Assembly (NCBI RefSeq): GCF_005844325.1
Contig: NZ_SPFY01000002.1
Coordinates: 98,013 to 162,012, forward strand
Direction: 5' to 3'
DNA length: 64,000 nucleotides
Source of the DNA: Collinsella aerofaciens
Lineage (GTDB): Bacteria; Actinomycetota; Coriobacteriia; Coriobacteriales; Coriobacteriaceae
How positions within the stretch are numbered: the stretch's first letter is position 1; each line of letters begins with the position of its first letter. Below, in pieces: positions 16,599 through 23,234 of this stretch. Both the position numbers and the translations under genes were made by a program. The notes under the pieces are model-generated. The model saw only the letters and a program-made list of their open reading frames with translations. It searched no databases and was not told where the DNA came from.

Positions 16599-17312
16599 AT
16601 GACGGATTATCGCGTCGCGCGCTTGCTTGCAAAACTGGAGGTCCCGCTGTTGTTGGCGGTGCCGGCGGTGATGGCTGCCGCGTTGCTGTCGGGTGTTGAG
16701 CAGGCAGCATTGGCCATGCTGGTTGTGGTGGCGCTGGTGCTCGCGCTGTTCTTTGCGGGTTACGAGGCGTCTCGTCCGGGTTTGCGCCAGATTATGCCCA
16801 CGCTGGTTCTGGCAGCATTGGCCGCGGCGGGGCGCATCTTGTTTGGCCCCATTCCCGACTTTAAACCCGTGAGTGCCATCGCCATTATCGCGGGGGCGAC
16901 GCTTGGTCGCCGCAATGGTTTTATGGTCGGTGCGTTGGCGGCGCTGACCAGCAATTTCTTTTTTGGGCAGGGCATGTGGACGCCGTGGCAGATGTATGCC
17001 TGGGGGCTCGTGGGATACGTTGGCGGTGCGCTGGCGCATGCCGGCGCTTTTGATCGCGCCGATGGCACCGTGCGTATGCCGGCGCTGCTGACCTACGGCT
17101 TTGCTTCGGGTTTGCTGTACGGCGTTGTGATCAACGCCTACGACATTATCGGTTTTGTTCAACCGCTCACGTGGGCGGGTGCCATGGCACGTCTTGCCAC
17201 GGCAGTGCCGTTCGATATCACACACGGCCTCGCGACCTGCGTGTTCTTGGCTGCCTTGTACAAGCCTTGGTGCCGTCGCATTAACCGTGTCGTCGTGAAA
17301 TACGGGCTGTAA
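16599..17312 (+). CDS. ECF transporter substrate-binding (S) component
   Basis: A 237-residue integral membrane protein with about six hydrophobic segments. The region RILFGPIPDFKPVSAIAII, then GRRNGFMVGALAALTSNFFF and QGMWTPWQMYAWGLVG, is typical of one group of ECF S components annotated as energy-coupling factor substrate-specific subunits. Members of this group have been linked to cobalamin-type vitamins, but the substrate cannot be read from the sequence and no riboswitch was seen in front of the operon. Start ATG 16599 lies 4 bases after the ATPase stop; an open frame from 16524 overlaps the ATPase and was not used. Confidence 0.82.
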   Translation: MTDYRVARLLAKLEVPLLLAVPAVMAAALLSGVEQAALAMLVVVALVLALFFAGYEASRPGLRQIMPTLVLAALAAAGRILFGPIPDFKPVSAIAIIAGATLGRRNGFMVGALAALTSNFFFGQGMWTPWQMYAWGLVGYVGGALAHAGAFDRADGTVRMPALLTYGFASGLLYGVVINAYDIIGFVQPLTWAGAMARLATAVPFDITHGLATCVFLAALYKPWCRRINRVVVKYGL

Positions 17313-17337
17313 GGCATTTCGCGTTCCCTCACGAGCT

Positions 17338-17444
17338 TGCGGTGGAATGGTTCTCGTTTTTGGCTATTTGCTGCCCAAACAGGAACTATTCCACCGCACC
17401 TTATAGAGGGAGAGGGGTCACATGATCTGTTTTCCTCTGTCCCC
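17338..17444. repeat. Two palindromic repeats between convergent genes
   Basis: TGCGGTGGAATGGTTC (17338-17353) pairs with GAACTATTCCACCGCA (17383-17398) with one mismatch. Next to it, 17414-17444 has GGGGTCA at one end and CTGTCCCC at the other. The reverse complement of the second reads GGGGACAGAGGAAAAC and then TCATGTGACCCC, which matches the segments at 32206 and 32445. The hairpins may end both convergent transcripts. Confidence 0.6.
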
Positions 17445-17462
17445 TAGAGGAATTACTTGGGG

Positions 17463-18281
17463 CTAGAGCTCTAGCGTGAGGGTGACGGGGCAGTGGTCGC
17501 TGCCAAAGATGTCGCCGCGGATGCCGGTGTCGCGAACGTTGGCGGCGATCGAATCGCTTACCAGAAAGTAATCGATGCGCCAGCCGGCGTTGTTCTTGCG
17601 GGCATTAAAGCGATAGCTCCACCAGCTGTAGACGCCCTCGACGTCGGGGTTTGCCGCGCGCCAGGTATCGGTAAAGCCGGCGTTGAGCAGCTCGGTAAAC
17701 TTGCCGCGTTCCTCGTCCGAAAAGCCTGCGTTGCCGCGGTTGGACTTGGGGTTCTTAAGGTCGATCTCCTCATGCGCCACGTTAAAGTCGCCGCAGGTTA
17801 CGACGGGTTTGCCGGTCTCGCGCTCGAGCGCGTTCAAAAAGCCGCGGTAGGCATCGTCCCAGGCCATACGCACGTCGATGCGCGCGAGCTCATTTTGTGC
17901 GTTGGGCGTGTAGACATCCACAAACCAGAATTTGTCGAACTCGAGCGCGCAGACGCGGCCCTCGGTTGCGACTTGGGCGACGAGCACGGCCGCCTCGCCT
18001 CCGCCGGCGTAGGGCAGCAGCGCATCGGCGCGCAGTACGCGCAGCGGCTCCTGGCGGCTAAAGACCGCGGTGCCCGAATAGCCTTTACGCTCGGCGTAGC
18101 TCCAGGTTTGGTGATAGCCGGGCAGGTCAATATCGACCTGGCCTTCTTGCAACTTGGTCTCTTGCAGTGCCAGGATATCGACGTCGAGTTCTTGCGCGAT
18201 CTGGATAAAGCTCGGGTCCTTTTTGAGCACGGCGCGCAGGCCGTTGACGTTCCACGAGGCGAAAGTGTAAGTCTGAGGCAT
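17463..18281 (-). CDS. xth: Exodeoxyribonuclease III (ExoA/Xth)
   Basis: This 272-residue enzyme is an AP endonuclease and 3'-5' exonuclease of base-excision repair. Catalytic motifs are visible: SWNVNGLRAVL at the N-terminus, LALQETKL with the metal-binding Glu, CGDFNVAHEEID, and GSDHCPVTLTL with the catalytic His near the end. WRIDYFLVSD is also typical. Length is standard. The gene is single and convergent with the ECF operon. Confidence 0.94.
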   Translation of the reverse strand: MPQTYTFASWNVNGLRAVLKKDPSFIQIAQELDVDILALQETKLQEGQVDIDLPGYHQTWSYAERKGYSGTAVFSRQEPLRVLRADALLPYAGGGEAAVLVAQVATEGRVCALEFDKFWFVDVYTPNAQNELARIDVRMAWDDAYRGFLNALERETGKPVVTCGDFNVAHEEIDLKNPKSNRGNAGFSDEERGKFTELLNAGFTDTWRAANPDVEGVYSWWSYRFNARKNNAGWRIDYFLVSDSIAANVRDTGIRGDIFGSDHCPVTLTLEL

Positions 18282-18416
18282 GGTGTCCTTTCGACGGGGT
18301 TGGCAGGCTTAAGATTAGCGCAACAGGGGCGGGGTGGGATCCGCGCATGCTGACTTAAAGGCCGCATGCTGGGACGTCGCTCAACGCTGCCCGACTAACA
18401 AGGACGGAGGACTCAT

Positions 18417-19169
18417 ATGACGCAGGCAATATCGGACCCCAGGCAGGCCTCCGCCGCGCTGGCGGATCTGTTTGACACCCACAAGCGCGTGGTCTTCTTT
18501 GGCGGCGCTGGTGTTTCCACGGCAAGTGGCATCCCCGATTTCCGCAGCGTGGGCGGCCTGTATCACCAGCAGTTTGCCTATCCGCCCGAGACCATGCTGT
18601 CGCATAGCTTTTACGAGGCGCATCCGGCCGAGTTCTTCGACTTCTACCGCACCAAGATGATCGCGCTTGGCGCCAAGCCCAATCGCTGCCACACCAAGCT
18701 GGCCGAGCTGGAGCGCGCCGGCAAGCTGAATGCCGTGGTGACGCAAAATATCGACGGCCTGCATCAGATGGCCGGCTCGCAGCGCGTGTTCGAGCTGCAT
18801 GGCTCGGTCCACCGCAATGTCTGCCAGACGTGCGGCGCAGTCTACAGCGCCGAATGGATTTGCTCGCGCGAGCACGAGGACGCCGCGGGCGTGCCCGTGT
18901 GTCCTGCGTGCGGCGGGCGCATTAAGCCCGATGTGGTGCTCTACGAAGAGCCGCTCGACGAGCATGTGTTGACCGGTGCCGTTGCCGCCATCGCCGCGGC
19001 CGATGCCCTCATCGTGGGCGGGACCTCGCTCGTGGTGTATCCGGCGGCGGGCCTTACGCGTTACTTTACCGGCGATACGCTGGCCATTTGCAACCTTGCT
19101 CCCACCGATCAGGATGCAAATGCCGACCTGCTGATTTCTTGCGACATCGCGGCCGCGTTTGCGTTCTAG
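18417..19169 (+). CDS. cobB: NAD-dependent protein deacylase (sirtuin)
   Basis: This 250-residue sirtuin removes acyl groups from lysines using NAD. The NAD-binding motif is GGAGVSTASGIPDFRS (29-44), TQNIDGLHQ is at 109-117, the catalytic His is His128 in FELHGSVHR, and the zinc is held by Cys136, Cys139, Cys162 and Cys165. The presence of DFYRTKMIALGAKPN is usual for class III/U bacterial sirtuins. GGACGGAGG lies 7 bases before the ATG. It is followed after 95 bases by the folate gene. Substrates are unknown. Confidence 0.94.
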   Translation: MTQAISDPRQASAALADLFDTHKRVVFFGGAGVSTASGIPDFRSVGGLYHQQFAYPPETMLSHSFYEAHPAEFFDFYRTKMIALGAKPNRCHTKLAELERAGKLNAVVTQNIDGLHQMAGSQRVFELHGSVHRNVCQTCGAVYSAEWICSREHEDAAGVPVCPACGGRIKPDVVLYEEPLDEHVLTGAVAAIAAADALIVGGTSLVVYPAAGLTRYFTGDTLAICNLAPTDQDANADLLISCDIAAAFAF

Positions 19170-19264
19170 CCCGCGCGCGCGGATACAATAGAAAGACTGA
19201 GTGCAAAGCGACCCCGCCGCCAGCTCCCCAAGCTCGGCGGCGTGGGCATTTTAGGAGGATGTTC

Positions 19265-21013
19265 ATGGCGAACGACAGCAAGACATGGCGGTGCGGAAAG
19301 TACGAGCTCAGCTTTGACCGTCCGCGCATCATGGGCGTCCTCAACGTGACGCCCGATTCGTTTAGCGATGGCGGGGAGCACTTCGACCCGGATGCTGCCA
19401 TCGAGTACGGCCTGGCGATGCTCGACGCCGGCGCCGACATCATCGACGTGGGCGGCGAGTCCACGCGCCCCGGCTTTACCCCGGTCAACCCCGACGAGGA
19501 GGCTCGCCGCGTGCTGCCCGTGGTGCGCGCGCTGGCCAAGGAGGGCGCCATCGTCTCGATCGACACGCGTCATGTGGCGGTTGCCAAGGCGGCCGTGCGC
19601 TGCGGCGCCTCGATCGTCAACGACGTGACCGGCTTCACCGATCCCAAGATGGTCGAGTTTGTTAAGACGAGCACCTGCGGCGTCATCGTGATGCATGCCG
19701 GCGAGGTCGCCGCGCCCACCCGCACGCACGCAACGGTGCAGCTCGATACCTCGGCAGCGGCGTTTGTTGCCGAGAAGGCGCGCGAGGCGGCTGCCGAGGC
19801 CGCGCGTGAGGCCGAGAAGCCGGCTCGCCGCCGTCGCGGCAAGCTGCTGGGTGAGCCCAAGGTTGAGGCCAAGCTTCCGGGCGGCGTGGTGCAGCCCTCG
19901 TTGCCGTTTGGCGAACCGGAGCCCACGTCCGAGCCCGCAACCGAGCTGGGGCAGGAGACGCCGGCCGCCGAGCAGGTTGCTGCCGCCGAGACCGTCGCGC
20001 CCGCGCCCGAGGCCGCGCCCGCAGCCACCGAGGTCGCATCGGAGTCCAATGACCACCTGGCAGCCATGATGCGCCGCAGCGCCCGCCGCGAGGAAGCCTA
20101 CGTGCCCACCTCGCAGCTCCGCCGCTTCACCCTGCCCGATTCGGCGCCCATCATGCGCCGCGTTATGGGCTTTCTGTCCGACCAGGCCCGCACGCTCATC
20201 CATGCCGGCGTGTCTCGCGACCGCATCTGCATCGATCCTGGCCCGGGCTTTGGTAAGTCGGCTAACGAGGACATCGTCATCCAGCGCGAGACTGCCAAGA
20301 TGGCGTCGCTGGGCTACCCGCTCATGTGCGCCGTGTCGCGCAAGCGCTTTGTGGGCGCTGTCTCGGGCGTGACCGAGGCCGCCGCGCGCGATGCCGCCAC
20401 GTTTGGCGTGTGCCTGGGCGCCATCCAGGCCGGTGCCAACATCGTGCGCGTGCACGACGCCGCGGGTTTTGCGCAGTTCCTGAACGGTTACTGGGCCGTC
20501 GCCAAGCCGCAGCCGCGCCGTGCGTTTGTGGCCGTGGGCTCCAACCTGGGGCATCGTTGCGACAACATCCGCGCCGCGCGCGACATGATCGCCGAGATTC
20601 CGCTCACCTGCGTGTCCAACTCCTCCAAGATCTACGAGAGCGAGCCGGCCTACGAGACGCGCCAGGACGCGTTTGCCAACGCTGTCATCGAGATTAAGAC
20701 CGAGCTGGCGCCGTTGGTGCTGCTCGACGAGCTCATGAAGATCGAGGTCGAGCTGGGGCGCGACCGCTCCAAAAAGGTCAAGGTCAACGGCCCGCGCACC
20801 ATCGACCTGGACCTGCTGTGGATGGACGGCGAGACCCACGGCGGCAAAAAGCTGCGCCTGCCGCATCCGCTCATTGGCGAGCGCGACTTTGTGCTGGTGC
20901 CGCTCGAGGACCTGATGCACGACCCGGCGCGGTTCTTCCGCTACAACGGCGTCGAGGTCAAGGAGCCCGAGGACCGCGTGGGTCATATCGTGGGCGAATT
21001 GGGGCGTATGTAG
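19265..21013 (+). CDS. folP-folK: Dihydropteroate synthase / HPPK fusion with large internal insertion
   Basis: This 582-residue protein joins two folate enzymes. Residues 20-410 are dihydropteroate synthase (MGVLNVTPDSFSDGG at 23-37, GGESTRPG at 63-70, ICIDPGPGFGKS at 321-332, CAVSRKRFVG at 355-364). Residues 418-582 are 6-hydroxymethyl-7,8-dihydropterin pyrophosphokinase (FVAVGSNLG at 421-429, NGPRTIDLDLL at 508-518). The pyrophosphokinase product feeds the synthase, which makes the fusion sensible. Between MHAG (143-146) and about residue 290 lies a segment rich in Ala, Glu and Pro, where the usual connection is about 15-20 residues. The start ATG 19265 follows TAGGAGGA by 7 bases. No folB or folE is in the window. 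Confidence 0.92.
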   Translation: MANDSKTWRCGKYELSFDRPRIMGVLNVTPDSFSDGGEHFDPDAAIEYGLAMLDAGADIIDVGGESTRPGFTPVNPDEEARRVLPVVRALAKEGAIVSIDTRHVAVAKAAVRCGASIVNDVTGFTDPKMVEFVKTSTCGVIVMHAGEVAAPTRTHATVQLDTSAAAFVAEKAREAAAEAAREAEKPARRRRGKLLGEPKVEAKLPGGVVQPSLPFGEPEPTSEPATELGQETPAAEQVAAAETVAPAPEAAPAATEVASESNDHLAAMMRRSARREEAYVPTSQLRRFTLPDSAPIMRRVMGFLSDQARTLIHAGVSRDRICIDPGPGFGKSANEDIVIQRETAKMASLGYPLMCAVSRKRFVGAVSGVTEAAARDAATFGVCLGAIQAGANIVRVHDAAGFAQFLNGYWAVAKPQPRRAFVAVGSNLGHRCDNIRAARDMIAEIPLTCVSNSSKIYESEPAYETRQDAFANAVIEIKTELAPLVLLDELMKIEVELGRDRSKKVKVNGPRTIDLDLLWMDGETHGGKKLRLPHPLIGERDFVLVPLEDLMHDPARFFRYNGVEVKEPEDRVGHIVGELGRM

Positions 21014-21715
21014 ATGATCGAGATGAATGCTGTTGCCGCCGGCACCGAGCTCGACGCGGCGCGCGACGCGGGCCGCGAGGGCGTGTCCGCGGGCTGGTGC
21101 GCGTGGAGCGCGGGCGATGCTTCGCTGACGTTTTCGCTGGTCGTGCGTCCGGATGTGAACATGCATGCCTTCCACGGCCTGCCGTTTGTGGCCGCGATGG
21201 GCATGATGGACGCGCTCGTGGGCACGGCTTCGACGCCGGGGTTGGGCCTTGCCGGTAAGGTGGGTATCCAGTGGCCGAGCGATATCGTGTGCGGTGCGCC
21301 TGCGTTTGAGACGTCGCTCGCGCGTGTTGCCGTGAACGGCGGTGCCGGTGCTGCGGGCATGTTCGGTGCCGTGACGGTGGATATTGAGCGTTCGGCGTTG
21401 AGCGAGCTCGGTGTGGGTGTGGCTGACGAAGCGCTGGTCGAGGCGCTGGCCGCCGCCATGCTGGCCCGCGTGGACGCCTGGGCGGTTGTTGCCAACACGC
21501 CGCAAGGCGCCGCGGGGCCGCTGGCTCCCGTGCTGGGCGAGTACTTCGACATGGTGCCGCTGCTGGGCCGCCAAGTTGCGGCGGTGTCGCCCAACGGTTT
21601 GCCGCTTGCGGTCGGTGTGTTTGCGGGCCTGGACATCTGGGGCCGAGCGACCATCAAGACCGATGCCGGCGAGCAGGAGTTTCCGCCCGAGGCTGTACGA
21701 ATTCGCGGACTGTAG
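21014..21715 (+). CDS. Degenerate biotin-protein-ligase-like protein
   Basis: This 233-residue protein starts directly after the folP-folK stop. Its layout follows the catalytic domain of biotin-protein ligase (BirA): LTFSLVVRPDVN resembles the strand after the biotin loop, GIQWPSDIV sits where the family has KWPNDI, and GRATIKTDAGEQEFPP resembles the BirA C-terminal barrel. The glycine/arginine-rich GRGRxGR biotinyl-AMP loop is absent, and the catalytic Lys of KWPND is Gln. So it is either inactive or has another function. It is convergent with coaX; birA and coaX are commonly neighbours. The family call is by reading, not alignment. Confidence 0.55.
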   Translation: MIEMNAVAAGTELDAARDAGREGVSAGWCAWSAGDASLTFSLVVRPDVNMHAFHGLPFVAAMGMMDALVGTASTPGLGLAGKVGIQWPSDIVCGAPAFETSLARVAVNGGAGAAGMFGAVTVDIERSALSELGVGVADEALVEALAAAMLARVDAWAVVANTPQGAAGPLAPVLGEYFDMVPLLGRQVAAVSPNGLPLAVGVFAGLDIWGRATIKTDAGEQEFPPEAVRIRGL

Positions 21716-21735
21716 CGTCTCGGCTTCGCCAGAGC

Positions 21736-22509
21736 CTACGCTAACTCCTGCATGCGGCGGTAGATTTCGCAGATGCCTTTGATGGTGAGTTGGCCGTCGA
21801 CTATGTCGAAGGCGTCGGTCGAATCGGCGACGATGCTGGCGAGGCCGCCCGTGGCGATAACGGTGGCATCCTCGCGGCCCAGCTCGCGCTTCATGCGCGC
21901 GACCAGGCCCTCAGCCATGGCGGCGGCGCCCGTTACGGCGCCGACCTTGATGCACTCCTCGGTATCGCGGCCGATGGCGTGCTCGGGCGCCTCGAGCGGC
22001 ACGCTGGCGAGCTTGGCGGCACGGGCGGCAAGCGCGTCCATGGAGATGCGAATGCCCGGCGCGATCGCTCCGCCAATGTAATAACCGTCCTCATCGATGA
22101 CGTCGATATTGGTCGCGGTGCCAAAGTCCACCACGATCGCCGGCGCGCCATAGAAGGTCTCGGCAGCGACGGCGTTGGCGATGCGGTCGGCACCAACGGC
22201 CTGGGGGCGCGCCGCCCGCAGCTTGGTTACGGCGGCCGTCTGCGGCCCGATGACGATGGCGTCCGCGGCAATGCGGTCGGCCACGGCGTGCCACTCGCGC
22301 GAGAGCTGCGGCACCACGCCCGCAAAGGCGATCGCGTCGACCGCATCGAGCGAAAGGCCGTACATCTTAAAGAAACCCATCAGGCGCACATGGATCTCGT
22401 CGGCGGTATAGGAGCGGTCGGTGGGCATGCGCCACGACTGCACCAGCTCGTCTCCGTCAAACAGGCCCATGGCCGTCTGCGTGTTTCCCATATCGATAGC
22501 GAGCAGCAT
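21736..22509 (-). CDS. coaX: Type III pantothenate kinase
   Basis: This 257-residue enzyme phosphorylates pantothenate in the first step of coenzyme A synthesis. It has the ASKHA-type phosphate loop LLAIDMGNTQTAMGLF at the N-terminus, VGADRIANAVAA, the VVDFGTATNIDVI segment and GGAIAPGI, all typical of CoaX. ATG 22509 has CGGGAG 7 bases upstream; an alternative start at 22530 adds seven residues, and the frame extends to 22887 across the tRNA gene without support. It is a single gene on the minus strand, convergent with the biotin-ligase-like gene. Confidence 0.94.
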   Translation of the reverse strand: MLLAIDMGNTQTAMGLFDGDELVQSWRMPTDRSYTADEIHVRLMGFFKMYGLSLDAVDAIAFAGVVPQLSREWHAVADRIAADAIVIGPQTAAVTKLRAARPQAVGADRIANAVAAETFYGAPAIVVDFGTATNIDVIDEDGYYIGGAIAPGIRISMDALAARAAKLASVPLEAPEHAIGRDTEECIKVGAVTGAAAMAEGLVARMKRELGREDATVIATGGLASIVADSTDAFDIVDGQLTIKGICEIYRRMQELA

Positions 22510-22645
22510 GTCTACTCCCGGTGTTGGCATAAAAGGACGCGCACCATTGTATACGCGCCGCCGACGGCGCTCGGCTGCGATTCGTTTACGGTGATAGGGG
22601 CTGAGGGGTTTAAATATGAAGGAATTATGCTCTACGAGATTTTCC

Positions 22646-22674
22646 TTGCCGTTTACCGAACTCCCGCGTAATAT
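22646..22674 (+). promoter_or_regulatory. Promoter of the tRNA-fMet gene
   Basis: TTGCCG (-35, 22646-22651) and TAATAT (-10, 22669-22674) are separated by exactly 17 bases, 31 bases before the tRNA start. Confidence 0.65.
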
Positions 22675-22705
22675 TCTTTCTTGCGCACATGAGGCGCCCA
22701 GACAT

Positions 22706-22782
22706 TGCGGGGTGGAGCAGTCTGGTAGCTCGCCGGGCTCATAACCCGGAGGTCGTAGGTTCAAATCCTGCCCCCGCGACCA
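22706..22782 (+). tRNA. Initiator tRNA-Met (CAT)
   Basis: The 77-nt sequence folds as a full cloverleaf. The acceptor stem GCGGGG/CCCCGC has a weak U1-G72 first pair, the D arm is GAGC/GCTC, the anticodon stem is CCGGG/CCCGG with three consecutive G-C pairs flanking the loop, the anticodon CAT is at 22740-22742, the T loop is GTTCAAATCC, and CCA is encoded. The weak first pair and the three G-C pairs are hallmarks of the initiator. It is preceded by a good promoter and followed by a terminator. Confidence 0.95.
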
Positions 22783-22791
22783 AGAACTTGC

Positions 22792-22821
22792 AGCTCGTCG
22801 GCCTAGCCGGCGAGCTTTTTT
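22792..22821 (+). terminator. Terminator after tRNA-fMet
   Basis: AGCTCGTCGGC pairs with GCCGGCGAGCT (the stems share the loop CTA), followed by TTTTTT. It starts 10 bases after the tRNA 3' end. Confidence 0.85.
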
Positions 22822-22871
22822 GTTATTTCGGGACCGTGTTTTCGGTCCAATTCTCGGCCTCTCAAACAAAA

Positions 22872-23087
22872 TCTCGATCTGTAACATCTAGACCCGATTT
22901 GGGCGGCTAGGTGTTACAGACCGAGATATACCGGTGGGTTGGGTCGTGTTTGTCTAAATCTGTAACACGAGGGACGGATTTTGCCGAGTTGTTGTTATAG
23001 ATTGAGATTTTCTAGCAGGCGGGTTTGGTTTGTCTCGATCTGTAACAGTAAGACCCGGTTTTGCCGCGTAACTGTTACAGATTGAGA
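22872..23087. repeat. Alternating inverted-repeat array, 3 units of 80-81 bp
   Basis: Forward half-sites start at 22872, 22953 and 23033 and reverse half-sites at 22912, 22993 and 23073. Each loop is again exactly 25 bases and each inter-unit gap 25-26 bases. The half-site consensus is the same as at 7361-7657 (TCTCGATCTGTAACA and its complement). The intervening segments differ but often have GATTTTG or GATTTGG in the loop and ACCG just after the reverse half. It fills most of the gap between the tRNA terminator and the oxidoreductase gene; no protein gene is supported. Confidence 0.8.
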
Positions 23088-23234
23088 TAAACCGACGGGC
23101 CGCCCCGCCCATCCCCATCCACCTGCTGCCACCTGATATTCGCCGATTTCCGTTGCGCTGTTGTATTCCCATGCCATATCCTCTAGATAACTACGCGGCA
23201 TCATCGCCGCCGCGCCTACAAGAGAGGAATGTCC

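Noticed and set aside
19166..21574. 802-residue minus-strand open frame
   Set aside because: It lies opposite folP-folK and the biotin-ligase-like gene; His/Arg/Gly-rich shadow composition.
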